Of a stretch of DNA of 64,000 bases, positions 50,551 to 58,106 are shown in pieces. Below the pieces are notes generated by a model. The model ran no database searches, was not told the origin of the DNA, and saw only the letters and a program-made list of their open reading frames with translations. Both the position numbers and the translations under genes were made by a program. Numbering within the stretch: position 1 is the first letter of the stretch; every line of letters starts with the position of its first letter. Location of the stretch: assembly GCA_945863885.1 (NCBI GenBank), contig CAMAZY010000013.1:1-64000 (forward strand), in the 5' to 3' direction. This DNA comes from an uncultured Clostridia bacterium (GTDB lineage Bacteria > Bacillota > Clostridia > Oscillospirales > Acutalibacteraceae).

Positions 50551-52142
50551 TAAAGGCTCTTTTTAAAAAGCAGATGCTGGAGGTTTTCTCCTGGGTTTAT
50601 TTTGACCGCAAGAACGGCAAAAACCGTTCGAAAGGTGGGATCATCGGCTACGCTGCCTTGTACCTGTTGCTTTTCGGCTTTCTCGGCGTGTTCTTTTTCC
50701 AGATGGCAAAAACACTTTGCAAGCCTCTTTCGGACGCCGGCCTCGGTTGGCTGTATTTTGCCCTGATGGGACTGATTGCTGTGGCAATGGGTGTGTTCGG
50801 CAGTGTGTTCAACACTTACTCCTCTCTCTATAAAGCCAAGGACAACGACTTTCTTCTCTCGCTTCCCGTCCCGTCCGGAAAGATTCTTATGATAAGACTT
50901 TGCGGTGTTTATTTTATGGGACTTATGTACGAGCTGATTATCGCGATTCCGACGATACTCGTCTATTTTATATCGGTAAAACCGACAGTGCTTTCGGTTG
51001 TGCTCAATCTGCTTCTTCCGCTTGTTCTTTCGGTTTTCGTGTTGACGCTTTCGTGCATTCTCGGCTTTTTCGTTGCAATAATCAGCAGTAAAGTGAAAAG
51101 AAAAAACATCATCACTGTTATCCTTTCGCTTGTCTTTATCGCCGCCTACTATTACGTTTACGCAAAATCCTACCAGATCATTCAGTCAATTCTTGCCGCT
51201 CCCGAAAAGGTCGGAAACAGCGTCAAAAGTATCCTTTATCCGTTTTACCGGATGGGACTCGGCGCCGAGGGCGACGTACTTTCATACCTCATATTTACGC
51301 TGATGGTTGCCGCTTTGTTTTTCGTAACCTACCTTGTTTTGTCAAGAAGCTTTCTGTCTATTGCAACGGCAAACAAGGGTGCGGCGAAGAAAGCCTACAA
51401 GGAAAAGGCGGCGAAAACTTCCTCAATCGAAAAGGCTTTGCTGTTGAAAGAGCTTCGCAATTTCCTCGGTTGCTCGGTTTATATGCTTAACTGCGGACTT
51501 GGCATTGTGATGATGCCGATTGCAGCGGTCGCCGTTCTCATAAAAGGCGCAGATCTTTCTGCCATACTGTCGGAAATACTCGGCGAACACGCAAACGTTT
51601 TACCGCTTTTAGCGGCTGCGGCGGTCTGTATGCTTTGTTCGATGAACGATATCACGTCTCCGTCGGTTTCTCTCGAGGGTAAAAACCTCTGGCTTGTGCA
51701 GTCGTTCCCGGTTCCGGCGAAAAAAGTTCTGCACGCCAAGCTTCAGCTTCATCTTATCCTGACGGTCATTCCGGCGGCTTTGCTTGCGGTCTGCCTTTGC
51801 ATCGCCTTTAAAATCTCATTACCGTATGCCATTCTGATTTTAGCTTTCATATTGATTTTTATTTTCCTGATGGCTTTAATCGGTCTTGCTCTCAATCTGA
51901 AAATGCCGAACCTCAATTGGACAGATCCGACCGTCCCGGTCAAGCAAAGTCTGTGCGTGATGATTGCCCTGTTCGGCGGTTGGGCCATCGTCATGGCGCT
52001 CGGCGGACTTTACCTTCTCGTCATGAAATTCATCACGCCGCTTGTTTTCCTGATAACCGCTTGTGTTGTTCTTGCGGTAATCTGCGTATTGCTCTTGAAA
52101 TGGATTGACACCAAGGGCGCAAAAATATTTGAAACACTGTAA
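50547..52142 (+). CDS. ABC-2-like permease (exporter 1), large membrane subunit
   Basis: A 531-residue polytopic protein with about twelve hydrophobic segments (for example near 35-55, 65-85, 118-145, 148-180, 190-210, 245-265, 320-345 and several to the C-terminus). A basic cytoplasmic N-terminus (KKQMLEVFSWVYFDRKNGKN) and a central soluble loop (KKAYKEKAAKTSS) are typical of the 'putative ABC exporter' permeases of Clostridia. The gene overlaps its ATPase by 4 bp, so the subunits are translationally coupled. The substrate cannot be read from sequence; the TetR context suggests a drug, peptide or lipid. Confidence 0.85.
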   Translation: MIKALFKKQMLEVFSWVYFDRKNGKNRSKGGIIGYAALYLLLFGFLGVFFFQMAKTLCKPLSDAGLGWLYFALMGLIAVAMGVFGSVFNTYSSLYKAKDNDFLLSLPVPSGKILMIRLCGVYFMGLMYELIIAIPTILVYFISVKPTVLSVVLNLLLPLVLSVFVLTLSCILGFFVAIISSKVKRKNIITVILSLVFIAAYYYVYAKSYQIIQSILAAPEKVGNSVKSILYPFYRMGLGAEGDVLSYLIFTLMVAALFFVTYLVLSRSFLSIATANKGAAKKAYKEKAAKTSSIEKALLLKELRNFLGCSVYMLNCGLGIVMMPIAAVAVLIKGADLSAILSEILGEHANVLPLLAAAAVCMLCSMNDITSPSVSLEGKNLWLVQSFPVPAKKVLHAKLQLHLILTVIPAALLAVCLCIAFKISLPYAILILAFILIFIFLMALIGLALNLKMPNLNWTDPTVPVKQSLCVMIALFGGWAIVMALGGLYLLVMKFITPLVFLITACVVLAVICVLLLKWIDTKGAKIFETL

Positions 52143-52154
52143 GGAGTACAAACA

Positions 52155-52838
52155 ATGAAAAAGATCAGTAAAATTTTATGGGGCGTTGCGTTTATCGTTG
52201 CCGGCGTTATCTTCGCCCTGAACGCAACCGGCATTACCGATATCGAACTTTTCTTTGACGGCTGGTGGACGCTGTTTATCATCATTCCCTGCTTTGTCGG
52301 CCTTTTCAGCGAAAGAGAAAAAATCGGCAACATCATCGGACTTGTGATCGGCGTATTTCTGCTTCTTTGCTGTCAGAATGTGCTCGACTTCGATATGCTT
52401 TGGAAACTTGCCGCTCCCGCCATCATCGTTCTCATCGGTCTGAAGCTTATCTTCGGTGCGGTTTTCGGCGACAAGGCGACAAAGATTCTTGAAAGCTCGA
52501 AGCGTAACGGCGAAAACATCCCAACCGGCTGCGCCACTTTTTCGGGTCAGAACCTGAATTTTGACGGCGAATACTTCAGCGGAGCGGAGCTTACGGCGGT
52601 GTTCGGCGGCGTGAAGTGCGACCTGAGACACGCCATCATTGACAAAGACTGCGCTATCAACGCCACAAGCATTTTCGGCGGAATTGACATTTTCGTTCCC
52701 GATACGGTGAACGTTAAAATCAATTCGAATTCGATTTTCGGCGGTGTTTCCGACAAAAAAAATAACCCGACTGTTCCCGGTGCCGTCACCGTATATATCA
52801 ACGCAACCTGTATGTTCGGAGGTGTCGATATCAAATGA
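52155..52838 (+). CDS. LiaF-like membrane envelope-stress protein
   Basis: A 227-residue protein. The N-terminal half has four hydrophobic helices (about 8-25, 37-52, 58-77, 87-105), as in the LiaF transmembrane and DUF5668 regions. The C-terminal half is a cell-wall-active-antibiotics-response LiaF-type beta solenoid with repeated FGG turns (AVFGGVKCDL, SIFGGIDIFVP, SIFGGVSDKK, CMFGGVDIK). In the Lia system LiaF restrains the LiaRS two-component system; no liaRS is present here. GGAG precedes the ATG, 12 bp after the permease gene. It overlaps the next gene by 4 bp. Confidence 0.88.
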   Translation: MKKISKILWGVAFIVAGVIFALNATGITDIELFFDGWWTLFIIIPCFVGLFSEREKIGNIIGLVIGVFLLLCCQNVLDFDMLWKLAAPAIIVLIGLKLIFGAVFGDKATKILESSKRNGENIPTGCATFSGQNLNFDGEYFSGAELTAVFGGVKCDLRHAIIDKDCAINATSIFGGIDIFVPDTVNVKINSNSIFGGVSDKKNNPTVPGAVTVYINATCMFGGVDIK

Positions 52839-53668
52839 CAGCGGTACAAAAAGCCATCAAATATCTTGCTATGGCGTTTGCGATTTTTTTAAGCGTCAGC
52901 ATCATCGGCGGAATCTTTACGGGGCTTGCCGGCGTGTCGTACATCTTTTCGGACAAAGACAGAGAACCGGCCGGCGAAATGCAGGTTTATCCGATTGACA
53001 GCGAGATTTCCGCTCTTGCGCTTACTCTCAGTACCGCCGAGCTTGAGATTAAAACTTCGGACAGCTTCTCGGTCAAAAGCAATCACAAATATATTTCGGT
53101 AAGTGTAACCGACGGAAAGCTTTGTATTGATGAAACGAAAAAGGTTATTTCTCCGTTCAATAACAATGTTACGGTCATTTTGTATATTCCCGAAAACTTT
53201 GTTTTTGACGATGTAGCAATCGATACCGGCGCCGGCGAGGTCGAAATCGACGCACTTTCGGCGGACGTTTTATCACTTTCTCTCGGCGCCGGCGAAGCGG
53301 AAATCAAGAATCTCACGGTCGATTCCCGTGCCGATATTGAGGGAGGTGCCGGCGAACTGACGATAAACGGCGGAAAGCTTTGCAACCTCACCTTAGACAT
53401 GGGCGTCGGAGAGCTGACGCTCAAAAGCCGCATCGAGGGCAAAAGCAGCCTCAACTATGGAATCGGCGAAGCGAAGCTGACTCTTCTCGGCAGCCGTGAG
53501 GACTATCAAATCGAGCTTGACAAGGGCATCGGCGAAGCAAAGCTTGAGGGAGAAAGCATGAAAGACGACTCCGTGTACGGTGCCGGAAAAAACCTGATTG
53601 AAATTGACGGCGGTATCGGTGAAATCAACATCGGCTTTTTAGAAAACGAGATTCAGAAAGTGGCCTGA
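52835..53668 (+). CDS. DUF4097-type membrane-anchored beta-solenoid protein
   Basis: A 277-residue protein with one N-terminal membrane helix (about residues 10-38) and an extracytoplasmic domain of the DUF4097 type. From about residue 130 there is a regular series of G-(A/V/I)-G-E turns: GAGEVEID, GAGEAEIK, GAGELTIN, GVGELTLK, GIGEAKLT, GIGEAKLE, GIGEINIG. They are spaced about 20 residues apart, as expected for rungs of a right-handed beta solenoid. Such proteins often accompany LiaF or PspC proteins in envelope-stress modules. The gene starts inside the LiaF-like stop (ATGA) and is followed after 1 bp by yjdF. Confidence 0.85.
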   Translation: MTAVQKAIKYLAMAFAIFLSVSIIGGIFTGLAGVSYIFSDKDREPAGEMQVYPIDSEISALALTLSTAELEIKTSDSFSVKSNHKYISVSVTDGKLCIDETKKVISPFNNNVTVILYIPENFVFDDVAIDTGAGEVEIDALSADVLSLSLGAGEAEIKNLTVDSRADIEGGAGELTINGGKLCNLTLDMGVGELTLKSRIEGKSSLNYGIGEAKLTLLGSREDYQIELDKGIGEAKLEGESMKDDSVYGAGKNLIEIDGGIGEINIGFLENEIQKVA

Positions 53669-53669
53669 C

Positions 53670-54095
53670 ATGAGCAAGATAAAAAGCGAATCGAGTCTGA
53701 CCGTCCTGTTTGAAGAACCGTTCTGGGTCGGTATTCTTGAGCGGTCGGACGGCAAGAAATATGAGGTTTGCAAAATCGTTTTCGGCGGCGAGCCGACAGA
53801 CGGCGAAATTTACGAATTTTTACTGAGAAACTATAACAAGCTTCGGTTCAGCCGCCCGGTCAGCGCCAAGCCGATTGAAGACAAAAGAATCAACCCGAAA
53901 CGGATGCAGAGAATCATCAAAAAGCAGACCGGAAACACGGGCGTCGGTACCAAAGCGCAGCAGGCGTTAGCTCTCGAAAGAGAGCAGAGCAAGCTTGAGC
54001 GAAAGACAAAAAGCCGTGAACAGAAAGAAGCGGAAAAAGAATTTCGCTTCGAACAAAAACAGCAAAAGAAAAAAGAAAAGAAGAAAGGGCATTGA
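53670..54095 (+). CDS. yjdF: YjdF family protein (DUF2992)
   Basis: A 141-residue YjdF protein. The N-terminal half carries the family core (LTVLFEEPFWVGILERSDGK, then VCKIVFGGEPTDGEIYEFLL, RFSRPV). The C-terminal half is a very basic Lys/Arg/Gln/Glu helix (REQSKLERKTKSREQKEAEK), usual for the family. In many Firmicutes yjdF is controlled by a riboswitch that binds azaaromatic compounds, linking it to response to planar heteroaromatics. Here only 1 bp separates it from the previous stop codon, so there is no room for that riboswitch; control would come from the operon's TetR. This ties the operon to drug-like aromatic compounds, as an inference. Confidence 0.88.
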   Translation: MSKIKSESSLTVLFEEPFWVGILERSDGKKYEVCKIVFGGEPTDGEIYEFLLRNYNKLRFSRPVSAKPIEDKRINPKRMQRIIKKQTGNTGVGTKAQQALALEREQSKLERKTKSREQKEAEKEFRFEQKQQKKKEKKKGH

Positions 54096-54101
54096 CCGAC
54101 T

Positions 54102-55013
54102 ATGGACAATATCATTGAAATAGAGCATCTGTCAAAAAGCTTCGGCGACGTCAAAGCGGTTCAGGACATCAGCTTCCGGGTTAAAACCGGTGAGCTGTTC
54201 GCCTTTCTCGGTGTCAACGGTGCCGGAAAGTCAACGACCATCAATATCATCTGCGGTCAGCTTCAGAAAGACAGCGGAAAAATCACGGTGGACGGCTGCG
54301 ACCTTGATAAAAGCACACAATCCGTCAAGCGGGAACTCGGCGTTGTGTTTCAGAATTCCGTTTTGGATAAGGCGCTTACCGTTCGGGAAAACCTGGAAAG
54401 CCGTGCGGCGCTGTATTCGATTTCGGGAACCGCGTTCAAAAACAGACTTTCCGAGCTTGCCGGACTTCTTGGCTTTGAAGATTTACTCAAGCGCCCCGTC
54501 GGCAAGCTTTCGGGCGGTCAGAGAAGACGCATTGATATAGCCCGTGCGCTTTTACATAAGCCGAAAATACTGATTCTTGACGAGCCGACAACGGGTCTTG
54601 ATCCGCAAACGAGAAAGACGCTATGGAACGTGGTAAGCGAGCTTCAAAAAAACGAAAACATGACGGTTTTTCTGACGACCCACTATATGGAGGAGGCCGC
54701 CGACGCCGATTATGTTGTGATTCTTGACAGCGGAAAAATCGCCGCCGAGGGGTCGCCGCTGGAGCTGAAAAACACCTATACGGGCGACTTTATCACGCTC
54801 TACGGTGTGACCGAACCGCAGATAAAAACGCTCGGTGCTTCCTATGAGGCTGTCCGTGACGGGTTTCGTGTCTTCGTTCCGGACACAAAGAAAGCCACCG
54901 AACTGATTCTGAAAAATCCGCAGCTTTTCAGCGACTATGAAATCACAAAAGGAAAAATGGACGATGTCTTTTTGGCAGTCACCGGTAAAAAATTACAGGA
55001 GGAAGGAAAATGA
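54102..55013 (+). CDS. ABC transporter ATP-binding protein (exporter 2, DrrA-like)
   Basis: A 303-residue ATPase of the DrrA/CcmA multidrug group. Walker A GVNGAGKST (about 38-46), Q-loop in VVFQNSVLD, a full signature KLSGGQRRRID and Walker B ILILDEPTTGLDP are all canonical, unlike the degenerate signature of exporter 1. The extra C-terminal domain of about 80 residues (from IAAEGSPLELK on) is typical of DrrA-type drug and antibiotic exporters. It starts 6 bp after yjdF and overlaps the permease gene by 4 bp. Confidence 0.93.
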   Translation: MDNIIEIEHLSKSFGDVKAVQDISFRVKTGELFAFLGVNGAGKSTTINIICGQLQKDSGKITVDGCDLDKSTQSVKRELGVVFQNSVLDKALTVRENLESRAALYSISGTAFKNRLSELAGLLGFEDLLKRPVGKLSGGQRRRIDIARALLHKPKILILDEPTTGLDPQTRKTLWNVVSELQKNENMTVFLTTHYMEEAADADYVVILDSGKIAAEGSPLELKNTYTGDFITLYGVTEPQIKTLGASYEAVRDGFRVFVPDTKKATELILKNPQLFSDYEITKGKMDDVFLAVTGKKLQEEGK

Positions 55014-55915
55014 CGGCACTTTTTGCATTTGTCAAACGCAATGTCAAGCTTTACTTTAAAGACAAGGGTATGTTTCTGACGTCCCTGATTACACCGCTGA
55101 TTCTTTTAGTGCTGTACGCAACCTTTTTAAGCAGTGTCTATGAGGATATCTTCCGGGATTCCCTGACTGCTTTCGGGGCGACGGTTCCGGATTCGCTCAT
55201 CGGCGGCTGTGTCGGCGGCGAGCTTGTGTCCTCACTGCTTGCGGTGTGCTGTGTAACGGTCGCCTTTTGCTCGAATATGCTGTCGGTTCAGGACAAGGTC
55301 TCGGGCGCAAGGCACGATCTTCTGATTACGCCCGTCAGAAAAGGTACGCTTGCCCTCGGTTACTATCTGGCAACGCTGTTTTCTACCCTCATTATCTGTT
55401 TTATTGCAACCGGCATCAGCCTTTTGTACTTAGTGAAAAAAGGCTGGTATCTGTCGGGAAGCGATATTGCCTTGCTTCTTTTGGATGTGTTCCTGCTTGT
55501 TATGTTCGGCACGGCTCTTTCGTCTGTCATCAATCACTTTCTTTCGACGCAGGGTCAGATTTCGGCGGTCGGTACGGTTATCAGCGCAGGCTACGGCTTT
55601 CTTTGCGGTGCGTATATGCCGATTTCGCAGTTTTCGCCCGGACTGCAGAAGGTGCTGTCCTTTTTACCGGGCACCTACGGCACTTGTCTGCTTCGCAACC
55701 ACGCCCTCAGGGGCGTATTTGAAGCCATGGATACGCTCGGTTTTCCGCCTGAGGTCACGGAAGAAATCAAGGACTCGATAGACTGCAATCTTTATTTCTT
55801 CGGCGATAAGGTCGGGATCAATACCATGTACCTCATTTTAGGCGGTTCGGTCGCCGTACTTGTGGGCGGCTATATCCTGCTCAACGCCGTAAAGAAACAG
55901 GGCGACAGACAATGA
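55010..55915 (+). CDS. ABC-2 type permease (exporter 2)
   Basis: A 301-residue integral membrane protein of the ABC-2/DrrB fold with six predicted helices (about 22-42, 70-92, 118-142, 150-172, 180-202, 265-287). The conserved cytoplasmic amphipathic entry (FVKRNVKLYFKDKGMFLTSL) and the central ARHDLLITPVRKG loop are those of drug-export permeases. The large loop between helices 5 and 6 (FLPGTYGTCLLRNHALRG) is also typical. It overlaps both its ATPase and the downstream lipoprotein gene by 4 bp. Confidence 0.9.
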   Translation: MTALFAFVKRNVKLYFKDKGMFLTSLITPLILLVLYATFLSSVYEDIFRDSLTAFGATVPDSLIGGCVGGELVSSLLAVCCVTVAFCSNMLSVQDKVSGARHDLLITPVRKGTLALGYYLATLFSTLIICFIATGISLLYLVKKGWYLSGSDIALLLLDVFLLVMFGTALSSVINHFLSTQGQISAVGTVISAGYGFLCGAYMPISQFSPGLQKVLSFLPGTYGTCLLRNHALRGVFEAMDTLGFPPEVTEEIKDSIDCNLYFFGDKVGINTMYLILGGSVAVLVGGYILLNAVKKQGDRQ

Positions 55916-56322
55916 GAACCGCAAAAACAGCACTCTCGTTTCTCTTTGTCTTGTTGACCGTCTGCTCCCTTTTCGGCTGTGCATCGGAAGACGCCGGAGC
56001 ACAAAGCGGTCCGATGAAGGTTGATGTCGTAACGGCTTGCGACGGACAATCGTACACAGTAAAAAACGGCTGTGAAACCGTGAACTTCCGTGTCGAAGAC
56101 GGCAGGCCGGTTGACATCGGGATAACCGTAAAAAAGCAAAGCGGAACGCTCGGTATCCGTATTGAAAAAAACGGAGAAGAAAAACCGATATACCAAGGAA
56201 AAGACCTGCCTTCATCGCAGTTTACCGTAACCGCCGACAAGGCCGGAGCGTACACGGTAACCGTCGAAACGAAGAACTTTATCGGGGAATACCGCACCGA
56301 ATTGAATACGGACGGCGACTGA
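55912..56322 (+). CDS. Small lipoprotein, last gene of the TetR operon
   Basis: A 136-residue protein with a type II signal: MRTAKTALSFLFVLLTVCSL, lipobox LFGC and lipidated Cys at residue 23. The mature part is a single beta-rich domain of about 95 residues (DGRPVDIGITVKKQSGTLGI, YTVTVETKNFIGEYRTELN) that resembles small periplasmic-type jelly-roll or pre-peptidase-like folds, but I do not recognise a family. Overlap with the permease gene suggests it works with exporter 2 at the outer face of the membrane. A terminator follows 43 bp after the stop codon. Confidence 0.8.
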   Translation: MRTAKTALSFLFVLLTVCSLFGCASEDAGAQSGPMKVDVVTACDGQSYTVKNGCETVNFRVEDGRPVDIGITVKKQSGTLGIRIEKNGEEKPIYQGKDLPSSQFTVTADKAGAYTVTVETKNFIGEYRTELNTDGD

Positions 56323-56365
56323 TGAAACGCTTTCGGAAATTACTGACAGAAATCAATAGAAAAGC

Positions 56366-56410
56366 AAATAATCCCTTTCAGACTTCTTCAACTGAAAGGG
56401 ATTATTTATG
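56366..56410. terminator. Terminator of the nine-gene TetR operon
   Basis: AAATAATCCCTTTCAG (56366-56381) and CTGAAAGGGATTATTT (56392-56407) form a perfect 16-bp stem with an ACTTCTTCAA loop. It is symmetric enough to stop the convergent lipoprotein gene as well. Confidence 0.9.
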
Positions 56411-56480
56411 GGCAATCAGGAATGAACAAAAATAAAAAGCTCCGGATTCCCGAAGCCTTTCCATTTCTTATTCGTCTGAA

Positions 56481-56693
56481 TTATTCAGCAACTGTGGTTT
56501 CTTCAGCAGTTGTTTCTTCAGCAGTTGTATCTTCAGCAGATGTGTCTTCCGCAACGGTAGTATCTTCAGCTACGGTTGTGTCAGCTGCTGTAGTGGTGTC
56601 GCCGGCTGCTGTTGTAGCGTCGCTGTTTCCGCCGCAAGCTGCAAGAGCAAGGCAAAGAACTGCTGCAAGTACGATAGCAAGAATCTTCTTCAT
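56481..56693 (-). CDS. Small Thr/Ala/Glu-repeat lipoprotein
   Basis: A 70-residue lipoprotein from the second of two in-frame ATGs (MKKILAIVLAAVLCLALAAC), chosen because GAAAGG is 11 bases before it but only 2 before the first ATG. The lipobox is LAAC with Cys at residue 20. Everything after CGGNSD is low-complexity: TTAAGDTTTAAD followed by (T)VAEDT, SAEDT, TAEET units to the C-terminus. Such acidic Thr-rich stubs are common in Oscillospiraceae and resemble the linker of solute-binding lipoproteins without the binding domain. The repeats are slippage-prone, so length probably varies between strains. Confidence 0.75.
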   Translation of the reverse strand: MKKILAIVLAAVLCLALAACGGNSDATTAAGDTTTAADTTVAEDTTVAEDTSAEDTTAEETTAEETTVAE

Positions 56694-56926
56694 TTGAATC
56701 ATAACCTTTCATATATTTTTCTCCGTAAGGGATAAATTTCCTTTCGAAGCTGTTGGTATTATAACACTATGCATACACATAGTCAATTATTATTTTTAAT
56801 AATAAGAAAAATAAAGGTTACAGTATTGTAACTTGTAATGTCAAAACAGCAGAATGATTGTCGAACGGCTCTGACGGCATAGGATAGAATGGTCAGACAG
56901 AACGTCGAAAAAATCGAACAAATAAC

Positions 56927-56955
56927 TTGTAAACGGTCTGTTTTTATGATAGAAT
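56927..56955 (+). promoter_or_regulatory. Promoter of nrdR
   Basis: TTGTAA (56927-56932) and TAGAAT (56950-56955) with a 17-bp spacer, 36 bp before the nrdR start codon. The rest of 56703-56926 is AT-rich divergent spacer with no gene. Confidence 0.55.
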
Positions 56956-56990
56956 AATCTTTATAAATCGAAATAGAAAGGCTGATGACA

Positions 56991-57446
56991 ATGAAGTGTC
57001 CGTTTTGCGGCTATACCGAAAGCAAGGTTATCGATTCAAGACCCACCGATGAGGGCGAAAAAATTCGCCGCAGACGGGAATGTATCTCCTGCGGAAAACG
57101 CTTCACGACCTATGAAATCATTGAAAGCGTACCGATCATCGTTGTCAAAAAGGATAAATCCCGGGAAGCCTTTGATCGGGTGAAGCTTTTCAACGGAATG
57201 CTCCGGGCCTGTGAAAAACGTCCGGTTTCAATCGGTCAGCTTGAAGATGCGGTAAGTCAGATCGAGGCCGAGCTTCAGAATTCGCTTGACCGTGAAGTGA
57301 CGTCGGTTCATATCGGCGAGCTTGCCATGGAAAAGCTCAAAACGCTTGACGAGGTTGCGTATGTCCGCTTCGCTTCCGTTTACCGTCAATTCAAAGACAT
57401 TAACACCTTTATGGAAGAGCTTGCTAAGCTTTTGGGCGAAAAATAA
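56991..57446 (+). CDS. nrdR: Transcriptional repressor NrdR
   Basis: A 151-residue NrdR, which senses (d)ATP/ATP through an ATP-cone and represses ribonucleotide reductase genes by binding NrdR boxes. The zinc ribbon is complete: CPFC at residues 3-6 and CISC at 31-34, with the DSR...IRRRREC stretch between. The ATP-cone spans about 49-139 ([19 protein letters not shown] onward). I start at 56991 because MKCPFCGY is the canonical NrdR N-terminus and GAAAGG is suitably placed; an in-frame ATG two codons earlier is less likely. No nrd gene lies in the window, and no NrdR box was noted. Confidence 0.97.
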   Translation: MKCPFCGYTESKVIDSRPTDEGEKIRRRRECISCGKRFTTYEIIESVPIIVVKKDKSREAFDRVKLFNGMLRACEKRPVSIGQLEDAVSQIEAELQNSLDREVTSVHIGELAMEKLKTLDEVAYVRFASVYRQFKDINTFMEELAKLLGEK

Positions 57447-57461
57447 GAGAATAAAATAACA

Positions 57462-57492
57462 AGGACGGAATACATTTTTCGTATTCCGTCCT
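57462..57492. terminator. Bidirectional terminator between nrdR and ppa
   Basis: AGGACGGAATAC (57462-57473) and GTATTCCGTCCT (57481-57492) form a perfect 12-bp stem between convergent genes. The ppa stop codon follows 5 bp later. Confidence 0.85.
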
Positions 57493-57496
57493 AAAT

Positions 57497-58030
57497 TTAT
57501 CGCTGATAGTTTTCAATATATCGGTCAATGCAGGAGGCAATAATTTGTTTTGCTTCGTCACAGTTGCAGATTTCGGAAACCGTGGTCTGGCGATCGTGCT
57601 CGAGTGACTTGTAAACCTCGAAGAAATGCTTGATTTCGTCGAAGCGGTGAACAGGGAGCATGGATACGTCCTCGTAGGTGTTGTAATTCGGGTCGTTGAT
57701 CGGAACGGCAAGAATCTTTTCGTCGCTGACTCCGTTGTCAACCATTTTTAAAACACCGATGGGCTTGCATTCGACAATTGTCATCGGGTGAATCTGCTCA
57801 CTGCAAAGCACAAGCACATCGAGTGGGTCGGCGTCACTTGCCAATGTGCGAGGAATGAAGCCGTAGTTTGCGGGATAATGGGTCGAGGTGAAAAGAACGC
57901 GGTCAAGCTTTAACATGCCGGTTTCCTTATCAAGCTCATATTTGTTTTTGGCGCCCTTTGAAATTTCAATGACGGCGTAAAACCGTTCGGGCTTAATTCT
58001 TTTCGGTGAAATATCATGCCATATATTCAT
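57497..58030 (-). CDS. ppa: Inorganic pyrophosphatase (family I)
   Basis: A 177-residue soluble pyrophosphatase that hydrolyses PPi to drive biosynthesis. The family I signature SDADPLDVLVL (about residues 67-77) holds the metal-binding aspartates. YELDKETGMLKLDR, STHYPANYGFIPRT and the later DP-Y-N-x-x-x-D stretch complete the active site. I use the internal Met (MNIWHDISPKRI) because GGAAGGG lies 8-12 bases before it and the promoter at 58061-58089 would start transcription at about 58054, too close to the upstream ATG at 58051. Confidence 0.95.
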   Translation of the reverse strand: MNIWHDISPKRIKPERFYAVIEISKGAKNKYELDKETGMLKLDRVLFTSTHYPANYGFIPRTLASDADPLDVLVLCSEQIHPMTIVECKPIGVLKMVDNGVSDEKILAVPINDPNYNTYEDVSMLPVHRFDEIKHFFEVYKSLEHDRQTTVSEICNCDEAKQIIASCIDRYIENYQR

Positions 58031-58060
58031 GTCGGTTTCCCTTCCTTTCATTTGTTCCCG

Positions 58061-58089
58061 ATTATATCACAAAACACAAGGAGAAACAA
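58061..58089 (-). promoter_or_regulatory. Promoter of ppa
   Basis: On the minus strand TTGTTT (58084-58089) and TATAAT (58061-58066) have a 17-bp spacer, about 30 bp before the ppa start codon. Confidence 0.7.
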
Positions 58090-58106
58090 GCGTACCCGTC
58101 ATATTT

